Assembly: GCA_946800325.1 (NCBI GenBank)
Contig: OX326960.1
Location: 52,385,355 to 52,449,354 of the forward strand
Direction: 5' to 3'
DNA: 64,000 nt
Source: Luzula sylvatica
Lineage: Eukaryota; Streptophyta; Magnoliopsida; Poales; Juncaceae
Both the position numbers and the translations under genes were made by a program. Of the stretch, positions 21,766 through 33,234 are shown in pieces. The notes under the pieces were generated by a model that worked only from the letters and a program-made list of their open reading frames with translations, was not told the DNA's origin and did no database searches. The first letter of the stretch is position 1; each line of letters opens with the position of its first letter.

Positions 21766-22035
21766 ACTATTCACGATATGGGGGGCTAATTAAAATCTCC
21801 CAAAATTGTACCCGGTGAATTGTATTAACTGTTAATTGAAATTATTAATTATGTTGATGACTAATACAATTGTATTACGTGTTAATTACATTTGAATTAA
21901 CCGTTAATTCAAAGCACAATTAACCGTCAATTGAAATGGATGGTACGAATTGGACATGGATATTAATACCATACCCCACTATTCACCATGGTGAATAGTG
22001 GGGGGAATCTCAGGGGCATAGTATAATTTCCTTTT
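21660..22035. mobile_element. MITE-like foldback with poly(C)/(CA)n and a CCATGG-centred palindrome
   Basis: The outer parts resemble inverted copies (TACTGTGCCCCTCC at about 21679, GGGGCATAGTATAATTTCC at about 22014). A run of about 34 C residues (21699-21732) is followed by (AC)n to about 21764. A long perfect palindrome centred on CCATGG occupies about 21975-22004 (CCCCACTATTCACC plus its inverse). The interior is TTAATTG-rich like the neighbouring MITEs. No clear TSD was found. Confidence 0.5.
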
Positions 22036-22394
22036 TGGAAACACCCATAAAGTTTTAAAATTACAAAAAGAACGTTCTACTTATCTTTGTATAATTGTAT
22101 GTTTAGTTATTCATTAAAATTAATTTTGCCGAAGATCCGGATTATTCAAATTTAATTGATGTATTAGTTTCTAAAAGTTCAAGAAGAAGAATATTTAAAT
22201 GATAATTGTTAATTATGTAATATTTTTTACTATATTTTGCAGTAATTTCATATTTCATAATTTTTTGGTTAAATTAATATGATGCTAATGATTAATTAGT
22301 CTCGTTAATTTTTCTGTCAAAGGCTCCAAAAAAACATCGGACCAACCTGGATTGATACCAAGTTTAGTATAATGGAACAAAGAAGATACATACA

Positions 22395-22680
22395 GGGGTT
22401 ATATATTCAGTCCCCATAACATCAAAAAGTAGCCTTGATGAGGTGGCAAATAAAGTTTAAGTGAGTTGATTAGCTCCTCTAATTGATTCGATTAGCAATT
22501 TAATTGACCGTTTAATTGAATTGACACGTCAATTAATATGTACTAATATAATTTATTGACGTGTCAATTAACAATTAATTAAGTCAATTAGTAAAGTTAA
22601 TCAATACACATATTCAATTTTTATCACCTCATTAAAGGACTTTGGGATGAGTTTGGGGAGCCAAGTATACTTTCCCATAC
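22395..22680 (+). mobile_element. MITE, family A (plus orientation)
   Basis: It begins GGTTATATATTCAGTCCCC and ends AAGTATACTTTCCC, and is the inverse of 20470-20745 with similar length and interior. Internal complementarity (TTGACACGTCAATTAATATG against ATTTATTGACGTGTCAATT) makes it a foldback. Confidence 0.65.
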
Positions 22681-22744
22681 AAAAATACTGTGCTGTTGGA
22701 GGATGAGACATTAATGGGTGCCCACATTGCACCCAGGAAATATC

Positions 22745-22995
22745 AAGAGTAGTGATGTATGTCCCCTAATACTCTCCCCAATAATCCTTGATGACATGAC
22801 ATGATTTTTATAACTTAATTTATGGATTGACACCATAATTTATGATTTAATTATGTTAATTTATGATTTATCATTTCATTAAAATGTCAAATCATAAATT
22901 AATGTGTTAAAAATTAAGGTGTTAAACCGTATCACGTCATCAAGAGTTGGGTGGGGGGGTGGGGGGGGGGGGGACTAGGGATGTCCAACATTTTC
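22745..22995. mobile_element. MITE, family B
   Basis: An imperfect palindrome runs from about GTCCCCTAATACTCTCCCC, with CTTGATGACATGAC near the left and GTCATCAAGAG near the right, into a G-rich tract (about 22947-22973). The same layout recurs at 40055-40280. Confidence 0.5.
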
Positions 22996-23147
22996 CAAAT
23001 ATCAATATATTATATGTATGTACGGTAAGAGTCCTTTAAGTTATCTTATTTTATAATTTTATAATGGTCCTAACACGTCTTTGTTCTGTGCTCCACTATA
23101 TGAATTATACAACGAAAAAAATATCACGGTTAATTATGTGCCATAAT

Positions 23148-23714
23148 TAGGGGTGTCAACGGTTCGGATAGTGGTCATACCAGATCCATATCCATATTGT
23201 CGGATCCGGATATGGTTCGGATAATAAACGGATACGGATACGGATACGGATACGGTTCTGTTTCGGATATTAAAACGAATACTATGTTATCATAACGTTA
23301 CTTACTTTTTAACTATAAATATATATAATTTGTGACATGAACGTTAAATATGATTATATTTAAACATAATTTTACGATTGTGAGTTAAATCACTTACAAA
23401 TCATTAATTTGTATATTATTTTTCAACTAATATCAAATATAATACATAAAATAATATATAATATGAGTATCCGGATCCGGTTTCGGATACTCGAATCTAG
23501 TTTCGAGTATCCGGATCCTAAAAATACCCGGATCCGGAACACGGATCCGGTTCCCGCACCAAAACCGAATATCGAATCCGGTTCCGGATCTTAAAATTAG
23601 CAACCAGATCCATATCGGGATCCACTCGGATTCGGATATTTTTTTCGAATCCGGATATTTTTTCGGATACGGTTCGGGTCGGTTCGGGCAATATCCACAC
23701 CATTGACATCCCTA
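23148..23714. mobile_element. Non-autonomous hAT element, 567 bp
   Basis: Termini are TAGGGGTGTCAACGG and CCATTGACATCCCTA, imperfect inverted repeats of about 15 bp. The flanks carry a perfect 8-bp TSD, GCCATAAT (23140-23147 and 23715-23722), the hAT hallmark. Subterminal regions on both sides are dense in GGATACGG/CCGTATCC and GGATCCGG motifs in both orientations. No transposase frame is present. Confidence 0.9.
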
Positions 23715-24289
23715 GCCATAATATATATACTTAGATGGAATATACATAATTAGGGATAGTGACAACTAAATGTGGTGTTGTACGTACTTGGTTTCCAAGT
23801 TCTTCTTCTCCATCCCTTTTTGCCAATTTCTATCTTTCTATCTGTCCATCAATGGTGCCATGCGGGTCCATAATGAGACTATGTTATGACTTGTGTATAT
23901 TTGGAAGTAGTTAAAGTGACCTAAAGATGAACCACGAAGAAGACGAGCCGATTCATGATGAGAATCTCAATAATGTTGACAATAATAAAAGCGTAATCTA
24001 CAAACAGTCGAAATCTGGATGGACGGTTAGGTAAGGTTAAAATTGAGAATCGTAATTCTACCCTCCCATTAAATTTACAACACTTTGGCTCCACCCCAGA
24101 TGGCCACGTCATCAAAACTGTTCACCGCTAACACTATTCATTTAATTATTGTTCATCGCTAACACTGTTCATTCAATTACCGTTTGATTGAATACTGTTC
24201 ATGACTTAATTACTATTCATTTACTATTCTTCGATAATTACTATTCATCGAAGTATATATAATTAAAAAGTAACCATGATGAGGTGGCA

Positions 24290-24376
24290 AAAATGAGTTC
24301 GGTGACTTAATTAGCATCTCTAATTGACTCGATTAAATATTAATTGACACGTTTAATTGACAAATAAATAATTTAT
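24290..24376 (+). mobile_element. Truncated family A MITE
   Basis: GATGAGGTGGCAAAAATGAG through TTAATTGACACGTTTAATTG matches the left part of 22395-22680 and then stops abruptly at about 24376. Confidence 0.5.
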
Positions 24377-24596
24377 AATAGGGGATGCAGGTGGATCGCC
24401 ACAACGTCCGCAGGAGGATCACCACTACATCCCTACCTATGTTTTTTTTGCGAAAGGTCTACATTTGTTCATCGATCGGGTCGTCCCTGAATATTTAATA
24501 TTTTTGATTTGCATAATAATATCATTTTTTAATGAAATATATATATTGATTTATTATATGATTAAATTCGCAGCGAAGCGCGAGTAATTTTTCTAG
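24377..24596 (+). mobile_element. Probable Helitron fragment with 3' terminus
   Basis: The segment ends with a GC-rich hairpin-prone stretch TTCGCAGCGAAGCGCGAG and then TTTTTCTAG followed by host T, matching the plant Helitron 3' pattern (hairpin, then CTRR next to T). The 5' end is guessed from the break in the neighbouring MITE. Confidence 0.5.
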
Positions 24597-25573
24597 TTAT
24601 GTAAATTATATCTCGAAACCAAAAATTGTAATAATATCAGGAATCGTATACGAAAACGTACTTAATCAATGTTATTTTTTGTATCGCCCTTGTAGATACA
24701 AGAAGAGAAAACGAAGTCAAAATTTCCGTTCGTGAAATTTGGATTAATGTGTTTAGCTCATAATTTGGATGTTTTAATTTGAACTTGTCATAAAAGTGAA
24801 AATTACCACCTAATAATAATTAGGGGCAATTTCTTTTATATCCTTCCTAAACTCTCAAATACCATATTTATCCCTCTAAAACAACAAATATCAAATTTAT
24901 CCTCCAAATTTTTTAGTTATATCAAATATACCCATTTAAAAATTTAAAAATATCAAACTTGTCCAAATCACTAACCATCCGTTAAATAAGTTAGTTTAAT
25001 CATCTAAATAATAATTAAATGAATACAAATAATTATAATTTACTAAAATACCCCTTTGTATCTCAATCCCACAATCAGTTTTTTTTCTCCCACCACCTAT
25101 CAACAATGTCGTTTGCCCCCTCATTTTGATTCATCCCTCAGCATAGTATATTTTTCTCGGATATTCCGAGATCTCTTTTCCATTCCGCTCTTCTCTCTTA
25201 TGGTCTGATTTATCTCTTTTTTTCTTTTTTTTTTTATATTTCTCCATTATCGTAAAATCATTGAAATCCCAAGAAAATAATTCTTTCAATTGACTTTAAA
25301 CAAAAAAAATTTGGAAGAGAAATAATTGGTATTCTCTCTCATTTATAGTATATAGGTTTTCAATGATTTTACGACAATTAAAAGGATTGAGATGAAATAT
25401 GGCTGAGATGTTCAAACGGAAGATAAAGATTAGAAGACTCATCCCAAGACAAGATACAAGATTAAGAGGATTGAGCTCTTTCAATTCCAACGCTCGACAT
25501 TGAAATAGTTTGTATGTATTTTGAGAGAAGATGGTCAAATTAGTTTTACTCTTACTCAATTTGTTTAGATTTT

Positions 25574-27623
25574 TTTTTTTTGAGAAAAATAGAGTAGGCT
25601 CTTGGGTCCTACTTCTATTTCTTTATAAAAATTGAATTTTACAAAGTTTTGGTGTTAACTAACTACTCATTTAGAAAGTACTAATCACATTCTTAATGAG
25701 TATGTTTAGATCACCCTAGAACTGAAGATAAAACTACATAAAATAAAAAACTAAAAAACTAAAAAACTACATTAACATTACTTAAGAACTTAGAAACTGG
25801 AAATGTTTTCCCAGTTTGGATGAATCTGTCTTTGCTTTCCCTCAATGATTTGGATCTTGAATCCCGGTTTTTGCAGTTTCCCATTTCCCTGTTCTTTACT
25901 CTTCGGTACCGTTGCTCTCACCAATGGCTTCGCTGACTTCCTCCTCGCCATTATCGCCTTCGGAGCTCGGCTGAGCTCCCGTGACATTTGATGCCAAGCC
26001 TCCCGTGGACTCGTGCAGGTGAGCTCGTCCCTTATTTAGACCCCCCTTATGGAGCATTCTTGCTCACACCAGCTCATGCCACATCTTCATACTTTATCTC
26101 AGTCCACCTTGTTTCGCCAGCTCAATTGAGCTTTGTTCTGCATGGGGAGCTTCGCACATGTTGATGCTGGTTGTTTTGTTTCTGTATGTGCGGAGTTCGT
26201 CTCGTAGAACCGAGCTTTAAAGCTTGATTCTTCTCCAACTCGGTCACCTCTTCTCACTCAACTTAGTTATCCCTCACTGAACCCTAACTCTTCTAAATTG
26301 AACTCATTTATCGAGAATCGCCGTTCGTTTTCATCAGGATTTGGGGCAATTTGGGTTTGATCTTCTAGCATGGAGGTTTCTCTATCTTCATTAATGGAGT
26401 TAGTTTTTTAATCGTTAGAACTATCTCCAACTCCGTCGATCTTCCAAGGATTCTTCAAACAGGTTCGACAGACTCCTTTCCTTCTTCTCTTTTCACTTAG
26501 ATTCCTCCTTCTCATCTTGATTTAGGTTTAGATCTTTTCTTCAAGGTCATTTCTTTCTGATCGTTTCTTTAAAAAGATTGGGGCTTTATTAAATTTCACC
26601 AGGTAATTACCCCCTTTTTATACGAAATCTCTCAATCGTTCATAGATCAGTCTGAATTCTTCATCATCTCTATCTGGTTCTTCTGGATCGTTGGTTAATT
26701 GGTCATGATTTTTCGATTGCTCGCTAATTGCAATAAACCACCATAACCTTCGATCTTCTAATTGCATTCTTCTTCCTTCTGGATCTGTATTGTACTCCTG
26801 TTCCAATCTATGCTCCAAGTCTGCATTAGAATTCAAATTCATATTAGTGTAGTCTGAATCTCCTGAATTTAAGTTATCTGGCAAATTAAAATCATTATTT
26901 CCTAATTCCCTTTCTGGTACCCAATTATGGATTTGATGTAAATCCAAATCATCAAAGTTATTAGCTTGATTTAATTTATATTCATATAGTATTTGGTTTA
27001 TTATTTGCCATTCATTTAATTGTACATTTGTGAATGATCTCCTACATCTTTCTAACCAAAATTGGTACATTGATATGCTTAATAGGACCTGATAATCCTT
27101 ATTTTTCTGTTATTTATAATAATTTCCAGTGGATTGAAATTTTGCACTATATGCATGTCTAATATATTATGTAATTTAATCCATATGTTATTTATGAATT
27201 GACATTGACTAATTAAGTGTTCCACATTTTCCTCAGTGATTTTGCAAAGAGGGCATCTATTCGGGATATGCCAGCCCTTCCTCTGTAATGAGTCTATGGT
27301 TAGTAATTTTCTTTTGCTCATTAGCCATAAAAATATTTGAATTTTAAGATTAATTTTTATTTTCCAAATGTTCTTATAATATGCTTCAACATATACTCCT
27401 TTTATTACTGTTTGGTAAGTACTTTTACATGAATAACCCTTATTTTTATTCCATTTCCATTGTAGTTCATCTTTTTGTGTTGGATTGATGTCTAGGGTTT
27501 CACATATTTGCTGAAGATCTAAAAACTGCTCATTTGCCATATTCGATAAAGGTACTATTATCCCTAGACTGGTATATAAATTTGATTCATTTATTTTTTG
27601 CATAAAGTATTTGACTGTACCAG
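25574..27623 (-). mobile_element. 5'-truncated LINE on the minus strand
   Basis: A 16-bp direct repeat AATTTGTTTAGATTTT flanks the insert (25558-25573 and 27624-27639). A T-run on the plus strand at 25570-25581 is the poly(A) tail of the minus-strand element. The coding part begins in mid-frame at about 27623, so the element is 5'-truncated within ORF2. About 1 kb of non-coding sequence follows ORF2 before the tail. Confidence 0.85.
26618..27623 (-). pseudogene. LINE ORF2 C-terminal remnant (zf-RVT region)
   Basis: The minus-strand frame ending at 27079 carries the conserved block before and in the reverse-transcriptase zinc-binding region: IWKIKINLKIQIFLWLMSKR, then RCPLCKITEENVEHLISQC, that is C-x2-C...H-x4-C. 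A stop interrupts it at 27079, and a second frame (26618-27070) beginning MYQFWLERCRRSF continues the usual LINE C-terminus. The reverse-transcriptase core is absent. It is related to but distinct from the LINE at 48492-53004. Confidence 0.85.
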
Positions 27624-28457
27624 AATTTGTTTAGATTTTATGCAAAATCAATAGTATTAAGCATATATGGCGAACATGTCCCTTCTAATTTTGCCGGTCA
27701 TCACATTGCTTCTTCTTTGCCTCTTAGTTCACCTCTCCCCTTTTATAGGATTTGACAACAATTAGGACGAATGGGAGTTGAGAAAAAGACATTATTTGCT
27801 CATATTGTGTTAGTCATGAAAAATAAAGGATAAAATTGATGGATTTACATAATCTTAACTGTAACAAAAAGAATTGAAAAGAAGAAGTCGCAAACAAAAT
27901 TGGAAAGAAAAAAGACAAAAAAAGAAATATGCAGAGGGCACAACACCAAACAAACCTCGTCATTTTTACTTTACAATAAAATGAAAAAGTGTTTAGATGC
28001 TAATGTCAACCACCAATTAAGAACTTATAGAGAATGCTGAGATGTTATATTACTAGCCTCTTGGAAATTGGTTTGCTCAAAAGCATCATGTAACTCTAGA
28101 AAAACCAAGAAATAATGTTGTGGCTTGGAATATGGCTCCAAATCATGCTAGAGGGAAGTGATGTTATAACCTAAGAACATATCATAATCCAAGGGAGAAC
28201 AAAGAAAAACAGAGTAACAAAAAAAAGACGAGAGAGAAGAGGGATGAAGGGTAGAAGAGTAAATTTACGAATGTAATGGTAAAACTTAACGGGAGAGTTA
28301 GTTTTGGATTTATTTGATATATATTCTGTTTTATAGGGATAAATTTGATATTAGTTAAATTAGAGGGATAAATTTGATATTATTGACTTTAAGAGGGATG
28401 TACTTGAAATTATCCCTAATTATTATTATTATTATACAGATCAAAGTCCATACCTTA

Positions 28458-30273
28458 ATAACCATAAAAAAAAATGAGTTAAGATTGAGAGCCGAGAAAA
28501 GTCGCCAGGTCAAGAAACTGCTCCGAAACCGCCAAGAAACTGCCGGATCTCCGATCGACGGTGGCTCCGGCCCCGTAAGTCACCTTCCGCCTGCTCCTCT
28601 CCTCTCCACCAGAAATCGCCGGATCTCGGTTTTAGTCGCCGGCGCACTCACTCCGGGTGGGGGGGACCCTAACCGTTTAGGAGAAAGAAGGCGATCTGGG
28701 GGGCGCGACGAAACCCTAGAAGGACAGCTCGGCGGAAACTTCATGCTCCGTTGGGAAAGCGAGAGAGAAGACGAGCGAAATCGACGCCGCAATCTCAGCC
28801 GGTGAGGTTCCTCCTCCGCCGCTACCGGATCCGACGACAATCGATCTATCCCTCCTCCCTCTGATCAAAACGTAGATCGACGCGAAGAAGAGGATTTGTG
28901 CACACTCGATTCATGTACTGAATTCTTTACGATAACCACCTAAAAACTGCTCTTTCTCACGGAGTTCGTCGGAGCTCACCTGATCCCGGCGCCATCTGTC
29001 TTCAACCACCTTCGTTTCGACAGTTACATTGACAGTGATAGTGCACTTTGTGCGAGTTTTTTCTTTTCTTCATTTTCCCTCAAGTTCCAACCACCGCACC
29101 AAGAAGCGACAGGAGAGCGAAACCCTAGGAGAGCGAAATCCTAGGAGATCGGCGCTCTAGTAGCGGAGACGCGGAGATCGGAGGAGTGACGGCGTGGTGA
29201 GGTGCGCGACGACACGACGATCGACGAGGAAGTGACGTGGCAGTTGAAGAAGAGGTGACGTGGTGACGATCGTTCCTTGCCGGCAGCTACTGGTGGCGAC
29301 AATCTCGGTCCGGTGACTGTGGCTTCCTCTACTTGTGTGGTTGTTTTTGTTAATTTCAGGTTTCGACGCGAAGAAACCCTGGGGGCCCAGAAATTGCCGG
29401 ATCGATCGACAACCGCAACATACCTCGCTAGTTCGCTATCAGTCAGAACCAGTCGCTGGTCCGTTCTACTCGACTGATTGTTGCGGTCCTCTATCTCTCT
29501 CTGACCGTTTTGTACTGGTTCAGTCGGGCCGTACCGACCTACTCGACTGATCGTGCACAAGACCCAATAACATCTCTTCTCCTGATCTAGTATAGTACGA
29601 TCTGGTACGGCCTGGTACCAATCGTCGCCGGTCTCAATCGGTCTGGACGTGCACGGCAACCGGTCTCAATAGTCGGATTGTGAGGTCTCAATAACCGGTC
29701 TCAATCGGTACGGTCCCAATCGACCTTTGATTCGCCGGAGTTTCTTTGTTATGCCCTATTTGACTTGAATTGCGACAAATTTCGAATCGGTTCTTCACAT
29801 CGGTACGGTACGGATCCATCCAATCTCAATGACGAGGATAAATCAATTGTTCGATGCACGGTACGGATACCGGCCATCTCGGCCATTCCATCTCGCATTC
29901 ATATCGCATTTATCTCGAAAGAGTCGCTCTCACGGTTTCACTCGTTTTAACCGATCCACTCTCATTTCCAACGCAAAACTTGATCAAGAAATTTTTTCTC
30001 GATTCACAATTATTGTTTCGTTGGAGTCTTCAAGAAACCGAGGTTTAAGCATTGTTTATCGATGCCATATTTATGAAGAAAATTGTGAAAATATTTATAT
30101 CGAGGAATATTTCTTGTATTAGAGTTTATGTAATAGGTTATAGAATTAAGTGTTTATAGGCTTAAAGTGTTTAAAGCTGTCTATTTTCTCGACATGTGGT
30201 ATTGTACGAAAATTTTATGTAATGTGTCAATGTATATATGCTCAAGGGTTTTTTTGCAAAAAAAAAAAAAAAA
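28458..30273 (+). mobile_element. Poly(A)-tailed retroposed sequence of unknown origin
   Basis: A 15-bp direct repeat AAAGTCCATACCTTA flanks the insert (28443-28457 and 30274-30288), and the right copy follows an A19 tract (30258-30276). That is the signature of LINE-type target-primed insertion. The insert (about 1.8 kb) is GC-rich in its 5' half, unlike its surroundings, and AT-rich toward the tail. No LINE domain, tRNA-derived SINE head or known protein was recognised. Open frames (143 codons at 28374-28805, 172 codons minus at 29141-29659, 97 codons at 29829-30122) lack family motifs. CCGGTCTCAAT occurs several times around 29620-29710. A retroposed transcript or a non-autonomous LINE-dependent element both fit. 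Confidence 0.65.
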
Positions 30274-30399
30274 AAAGTCCATACCTTATATTAACACATC
30301 AATACTCTGTTTTTATAAACTAAATCGATCACTTCATTATGAATATGTATTTGGCAGCAAAACAATACATAAATATTTGTGCCAAACATTAAATTGGTA

Positions 30400-31503
30400 T
30401 TCTTCTTATGTATAAAGTAAGAAGAATTGGGAGAAATTTGTGCTTCCACGTCACCAGGGGCCTCTTTGTAAAAAAAAATTTATTTTTATATTTTGGTCCT
30501 TTTTTATTTACATTTTGGTCCTTTTTAGTTGAAAAAATTATATTTTGGTCATTTTTATTTACATTTTGGTCCTTTTAAGTTTAAAAATTACATTTTGGTC
30601 CAGAGACCTCTTTGTAAAAAAAAATAATTTACATTTTGGTCTATTTTTATTTACATTTTGGTCCTTTTTAGTTGAAAAAATTATATTTTGGTCCTTTTTA
30701 TTTACATTTTGGTCATTTTAAGTTTAAAAACTTATATTTTGGTCATTTATATTTACATCTTGATCCTCTTTTATTTACATGTCGGTCCTTTTTTACATTT
30801 TTTAATTTACATTATAGTTCTTTTTATTTATATCTTGGTCCTTTTCAGTTTTAGTTCACACTTTGGTACTTTTTATTAACATTTTGGTCCTTTTTTATTT
30901 AAATTTCGGTCCTTTTTTACATTCCTCGATGCCACCAAGGGTCTTTGTGTAAAAAAAATATTTTTTAATTTATATTTTGGTCCTTTTAGTTTTAATTTAC
31001 ATTTTAGTATTTTTTATTTACATTTTGGTACTTCTTTATTGATATTTCGGTCCTTTTTTTACATTTATTAATTCATATTTTGGTCCTTTTTATATACATT
31101 TTGGTCATTTTTAGTTTTAATTTACATTTTAGTCCTTTTTTATTTATATTTTGGTCTTTTTTATTTACATTACGGTTTTTTTTTACGTTTTGGTCCTTTT
31201 TTACATTTGGTATTTTTTCCTATTTTACATACATATTAAAATTTGAGAACATGTCCTGATTATATTAATCGATTTTAGAAGCACCTGAACAAATGTTATT
31301 TATATAAATTATATTAGAAAATAATATTCGTGATAGACTTATTTCACGAACCTTATGTATCTATTGACATCATGATATTTGCAAATATGTCATGATTAAA
31401 TTAATTTAGTTCAAACACATGTGCGTTAATTCGTACAAGCGTTAATTTTATTTAAATAATTATATAAAAAAACATCCCGCGCAATTGCGCGGGGATAAAA
31501 CTA
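30400..31503 (+). mobile_element. Non-autonomous Helitron
   Basis: The 3' end carries a perfect 18-bp palindrome CCCGCGCAATTGCGCGGG (31476-31493) followed by GATAAAACTAG and host T (31501-31505), the plant Helitron signature of hairpin plus CTRR next to T. The left part contains CTTCCACGTCACCAGGGG (about 30447), often seen near Helitron 5' ends. The exact 5' TC terminus could not be fixed and is placed at about 30400. No Rep/helicase coding is present. Confidence 0.75.
30480..31215. repeat. TTTTGGTCC minisatellite inside the Helitron
   Basis: The unit TTATTTACATTTTGGTCCTT and variants recurs more than 20 times at 18-35 bp intervals in irregular tandem. Blocks beginning CTCTTTGTAAAAAAA recur at about 30460, 30607 and 30943, suggesting larger duplications. 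Confidence 0.85.
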
Positions 31504-31748
31504 GTTTCTACTAATGATAATTTTCCAAATTTTACTATGTTACCCATATGATAAGTTGATAACCTCTTTCCTAAATTAAATTAAATTATAGATAATTTAC
31601 ATTAAACTAGTTTTTGGATAATTATCAATCATCTATGCGGCTATGCCTCATTTTGTCTCTTAATGAATAAATATCTAACTACTTGATAAATTATTCAAAA
31701 TATATATTTTCATAGATTATCATAAAATTTGAAAAACGTAAACCAAAC

Positions 31749-32096
31749 TTGTTCAAGACCCACAAACCGTCACAAAAACAAGTGCCTAACAAAACCAGAG
31801 CTAAAGAAGATAATGGCCCAGAGAAATCAACATCAGAAAAATATTCTCCTCTCATAGAGGCCCTTAGAAGTGCTCTAGCCTGGTCCCAAAATGGGTGGCT
31901 TTTAGTAATACCAAAGGACTATGTGATTGAGATTCTTCGAGATAACCCTTCTAAAAATACGAGGGCCTCCAAATTGGGCGGTACCGATCTTACTTCTTTT
32001 AAGTCCAACTTCAAGTTCAACCCTTCGGTCGTCTCTGCTTTTTGCGTTTTGTACCGGTACTGGTACATATCATTTTGTCAAACCTTAGAGACTTAG
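31749..32096 (+). CDS. Unrecognised open frame, 115 codons (possible captured gene fragment)
   Basis: The frame encodes a basic N-terminal stretch (KTHKPSQKQVPNKTRAKED) followed by a segment that looks protein-like (EKYSPLIEALRSALAWSQNG, then WLLVIPKDYVIEILRDNP). No family could be named. Its composition is less AT-biased than the flanks. No intron, promoter or partner exon was identified, and the start may be internal to a longer ancestral frame. It lies just beyond the Helitron 3' end and before a decayed element, so a transposon-captured or relic gene piece is as likely as a real gene. Confidence 0.25.
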   Translation: MFKTHKPSQKQVPNKTRAKEDNGPEKSTSEKYSPLIEALRSALAWSQNGWLLVIPKDYVIEILRDNPSKNTRASKLGGTDLTSFKSNFKFNPSVVSAFCVLYRYWYISFCQTLET

Positions 32097-32179
32097 AGTG
32101 GGGTGGGGAGTGATTGAGATAGTAAGTGAAAGTAAGCGTTGAAAACTTATGATTTAGTTTATCTTTGAAAGGTGGTGGT

Positions 32180-33095
32180 TTTGGTACCCAATGTTACATA
32201 TATCGCATATCATTTACAGATCGGTCAGTCGTCGATAAAAAATATGACCGATATAGCAGATTCATAACGGAAAATATCAGTGATATAACGGTTATGTATT
32301 TTTTATTATTAATATATTAAATTGATTATTATAACATTAATTTATATCAAGTTTCTTAAACTAATTTAAATTTTATTTGATTAATATCCAAAATTCATTA
32401 ATAAAACATAAATTTCAAGTTAAACTAAAGATACAATTAAAATTATAAGATAAAATTCATAAATAATACAATAAACTAAACAACGAAATCGTGTTTATTA
32501 ACCATCGGTGTAGATGTGGATGTCTCCAATGAAAGTCCAACCTCGTCCGGATCAAAATCGATTTCATCTCCGACAGTCTCTTCCTCCGAGTCAGTCGAAT
32601 CGAACTCTTCATTATCAACATCTATTGTATCGTCATTAGCCATGTTGTAATTCTCATCAATTCCGCCAACTAACTAATGTTGAGCCGTGTTGATTGTATC
32701 GTCCGAAACAATAAACACATCTTCGATCTCTTTCTTTTTCTTATTAAGCAACGTTGAATTGAATTGAACGTACACTAAATGGCTTAATCGCGCGGACTCC
32801 AATCTATTTCTTTTTTTGTATGAATCTAACTCCACCAAAAAACAAATAAAAATTATTTTAGATATTCATGAAAATATTGTTAAAAGATGGGCCAGCCCAT
32901 AATAATATTCAAAATAAATTATGTTTTTAATATAAATCGGTTCAAACCAGTCCAATATCGGTCCATATCGATCCATGTATTGATCGACCGATTTACTCAA
33001 CCAATACGGAACATATCGTAACGGTGGGGCACTGATTAGAAATATGAAACCGACATACCGATCCATATCAGTGATATTTAAAACACTTATCACTT
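32180..33095 (-). mobile_element. Decayed DNA-transposon-like sequence
   Basis: Both edges lie close to TTTTGGTACCCA (about 32173 and 33096) and share ATATCGGT/ACCGATAT-type and TCAGTGATAT motifs in both orientations. The minus strand between about 32500 and 32760 would encode an acidic stretch rich in D, E and S (NEEFDSTDSEEETVGDEIDF) reminiscent of acidic tails of hAT transposases; this is a weak inference. No TSD was found. Confidence 0.3.
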
Positions 33096-33234
33096 TTGGT
33101 ACCCATATGAAATGTACTATTTTGATGTTTAAGGCATACATGATTATTACTGATCATGTTTGGTCATTTTGATAAATAAGTAACAAAAAGTAGGCCCATA
33201 AATGTTATATTACATGGCCCTTTGATTGGTCTTA

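Larger units (their letters stand above)
24823..28416. mobile_element. Mutator-like element with long terminal inverted repeats
   Basis: The left end starts GGGCAATTTCTTTTATATCC. The right end, read inversely, starts GGGATAATTTCAAGTACATCC. Matching continues for roughly 200 bp through repeated ATATCAAATTTATCC(C/T) blocks. The flanks are TAATAATTA (24814-24822) and TAATTATTA (28417-28425), a 9-bp TSD with one mismatch, as expected for Mutator. No transposase was found. A LINE (25574-27623) is inserted inside; without it the element is about 1.5 kb. Confidence 0.65.

Noticed and set aside
25790..25987. 65-codon minus-strand frame
   Set aside because: It lies in the 3' non-coding part of the minus-strand LINE and shows no domain.
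28374..28805. 143-codon plus-strand frame
   Set aside because: It crosses the left end of the retroposed insert and its TSD, and is low-complexity and arginine-rich from GC-rich DNA, without any domain.
29141..29659. 172-codon minus-strand frame
   Set aside because: It is antisense to the poly(A)-tailed retroposed sequence, has no domain, and its length is explained by high GC and few stop codons.
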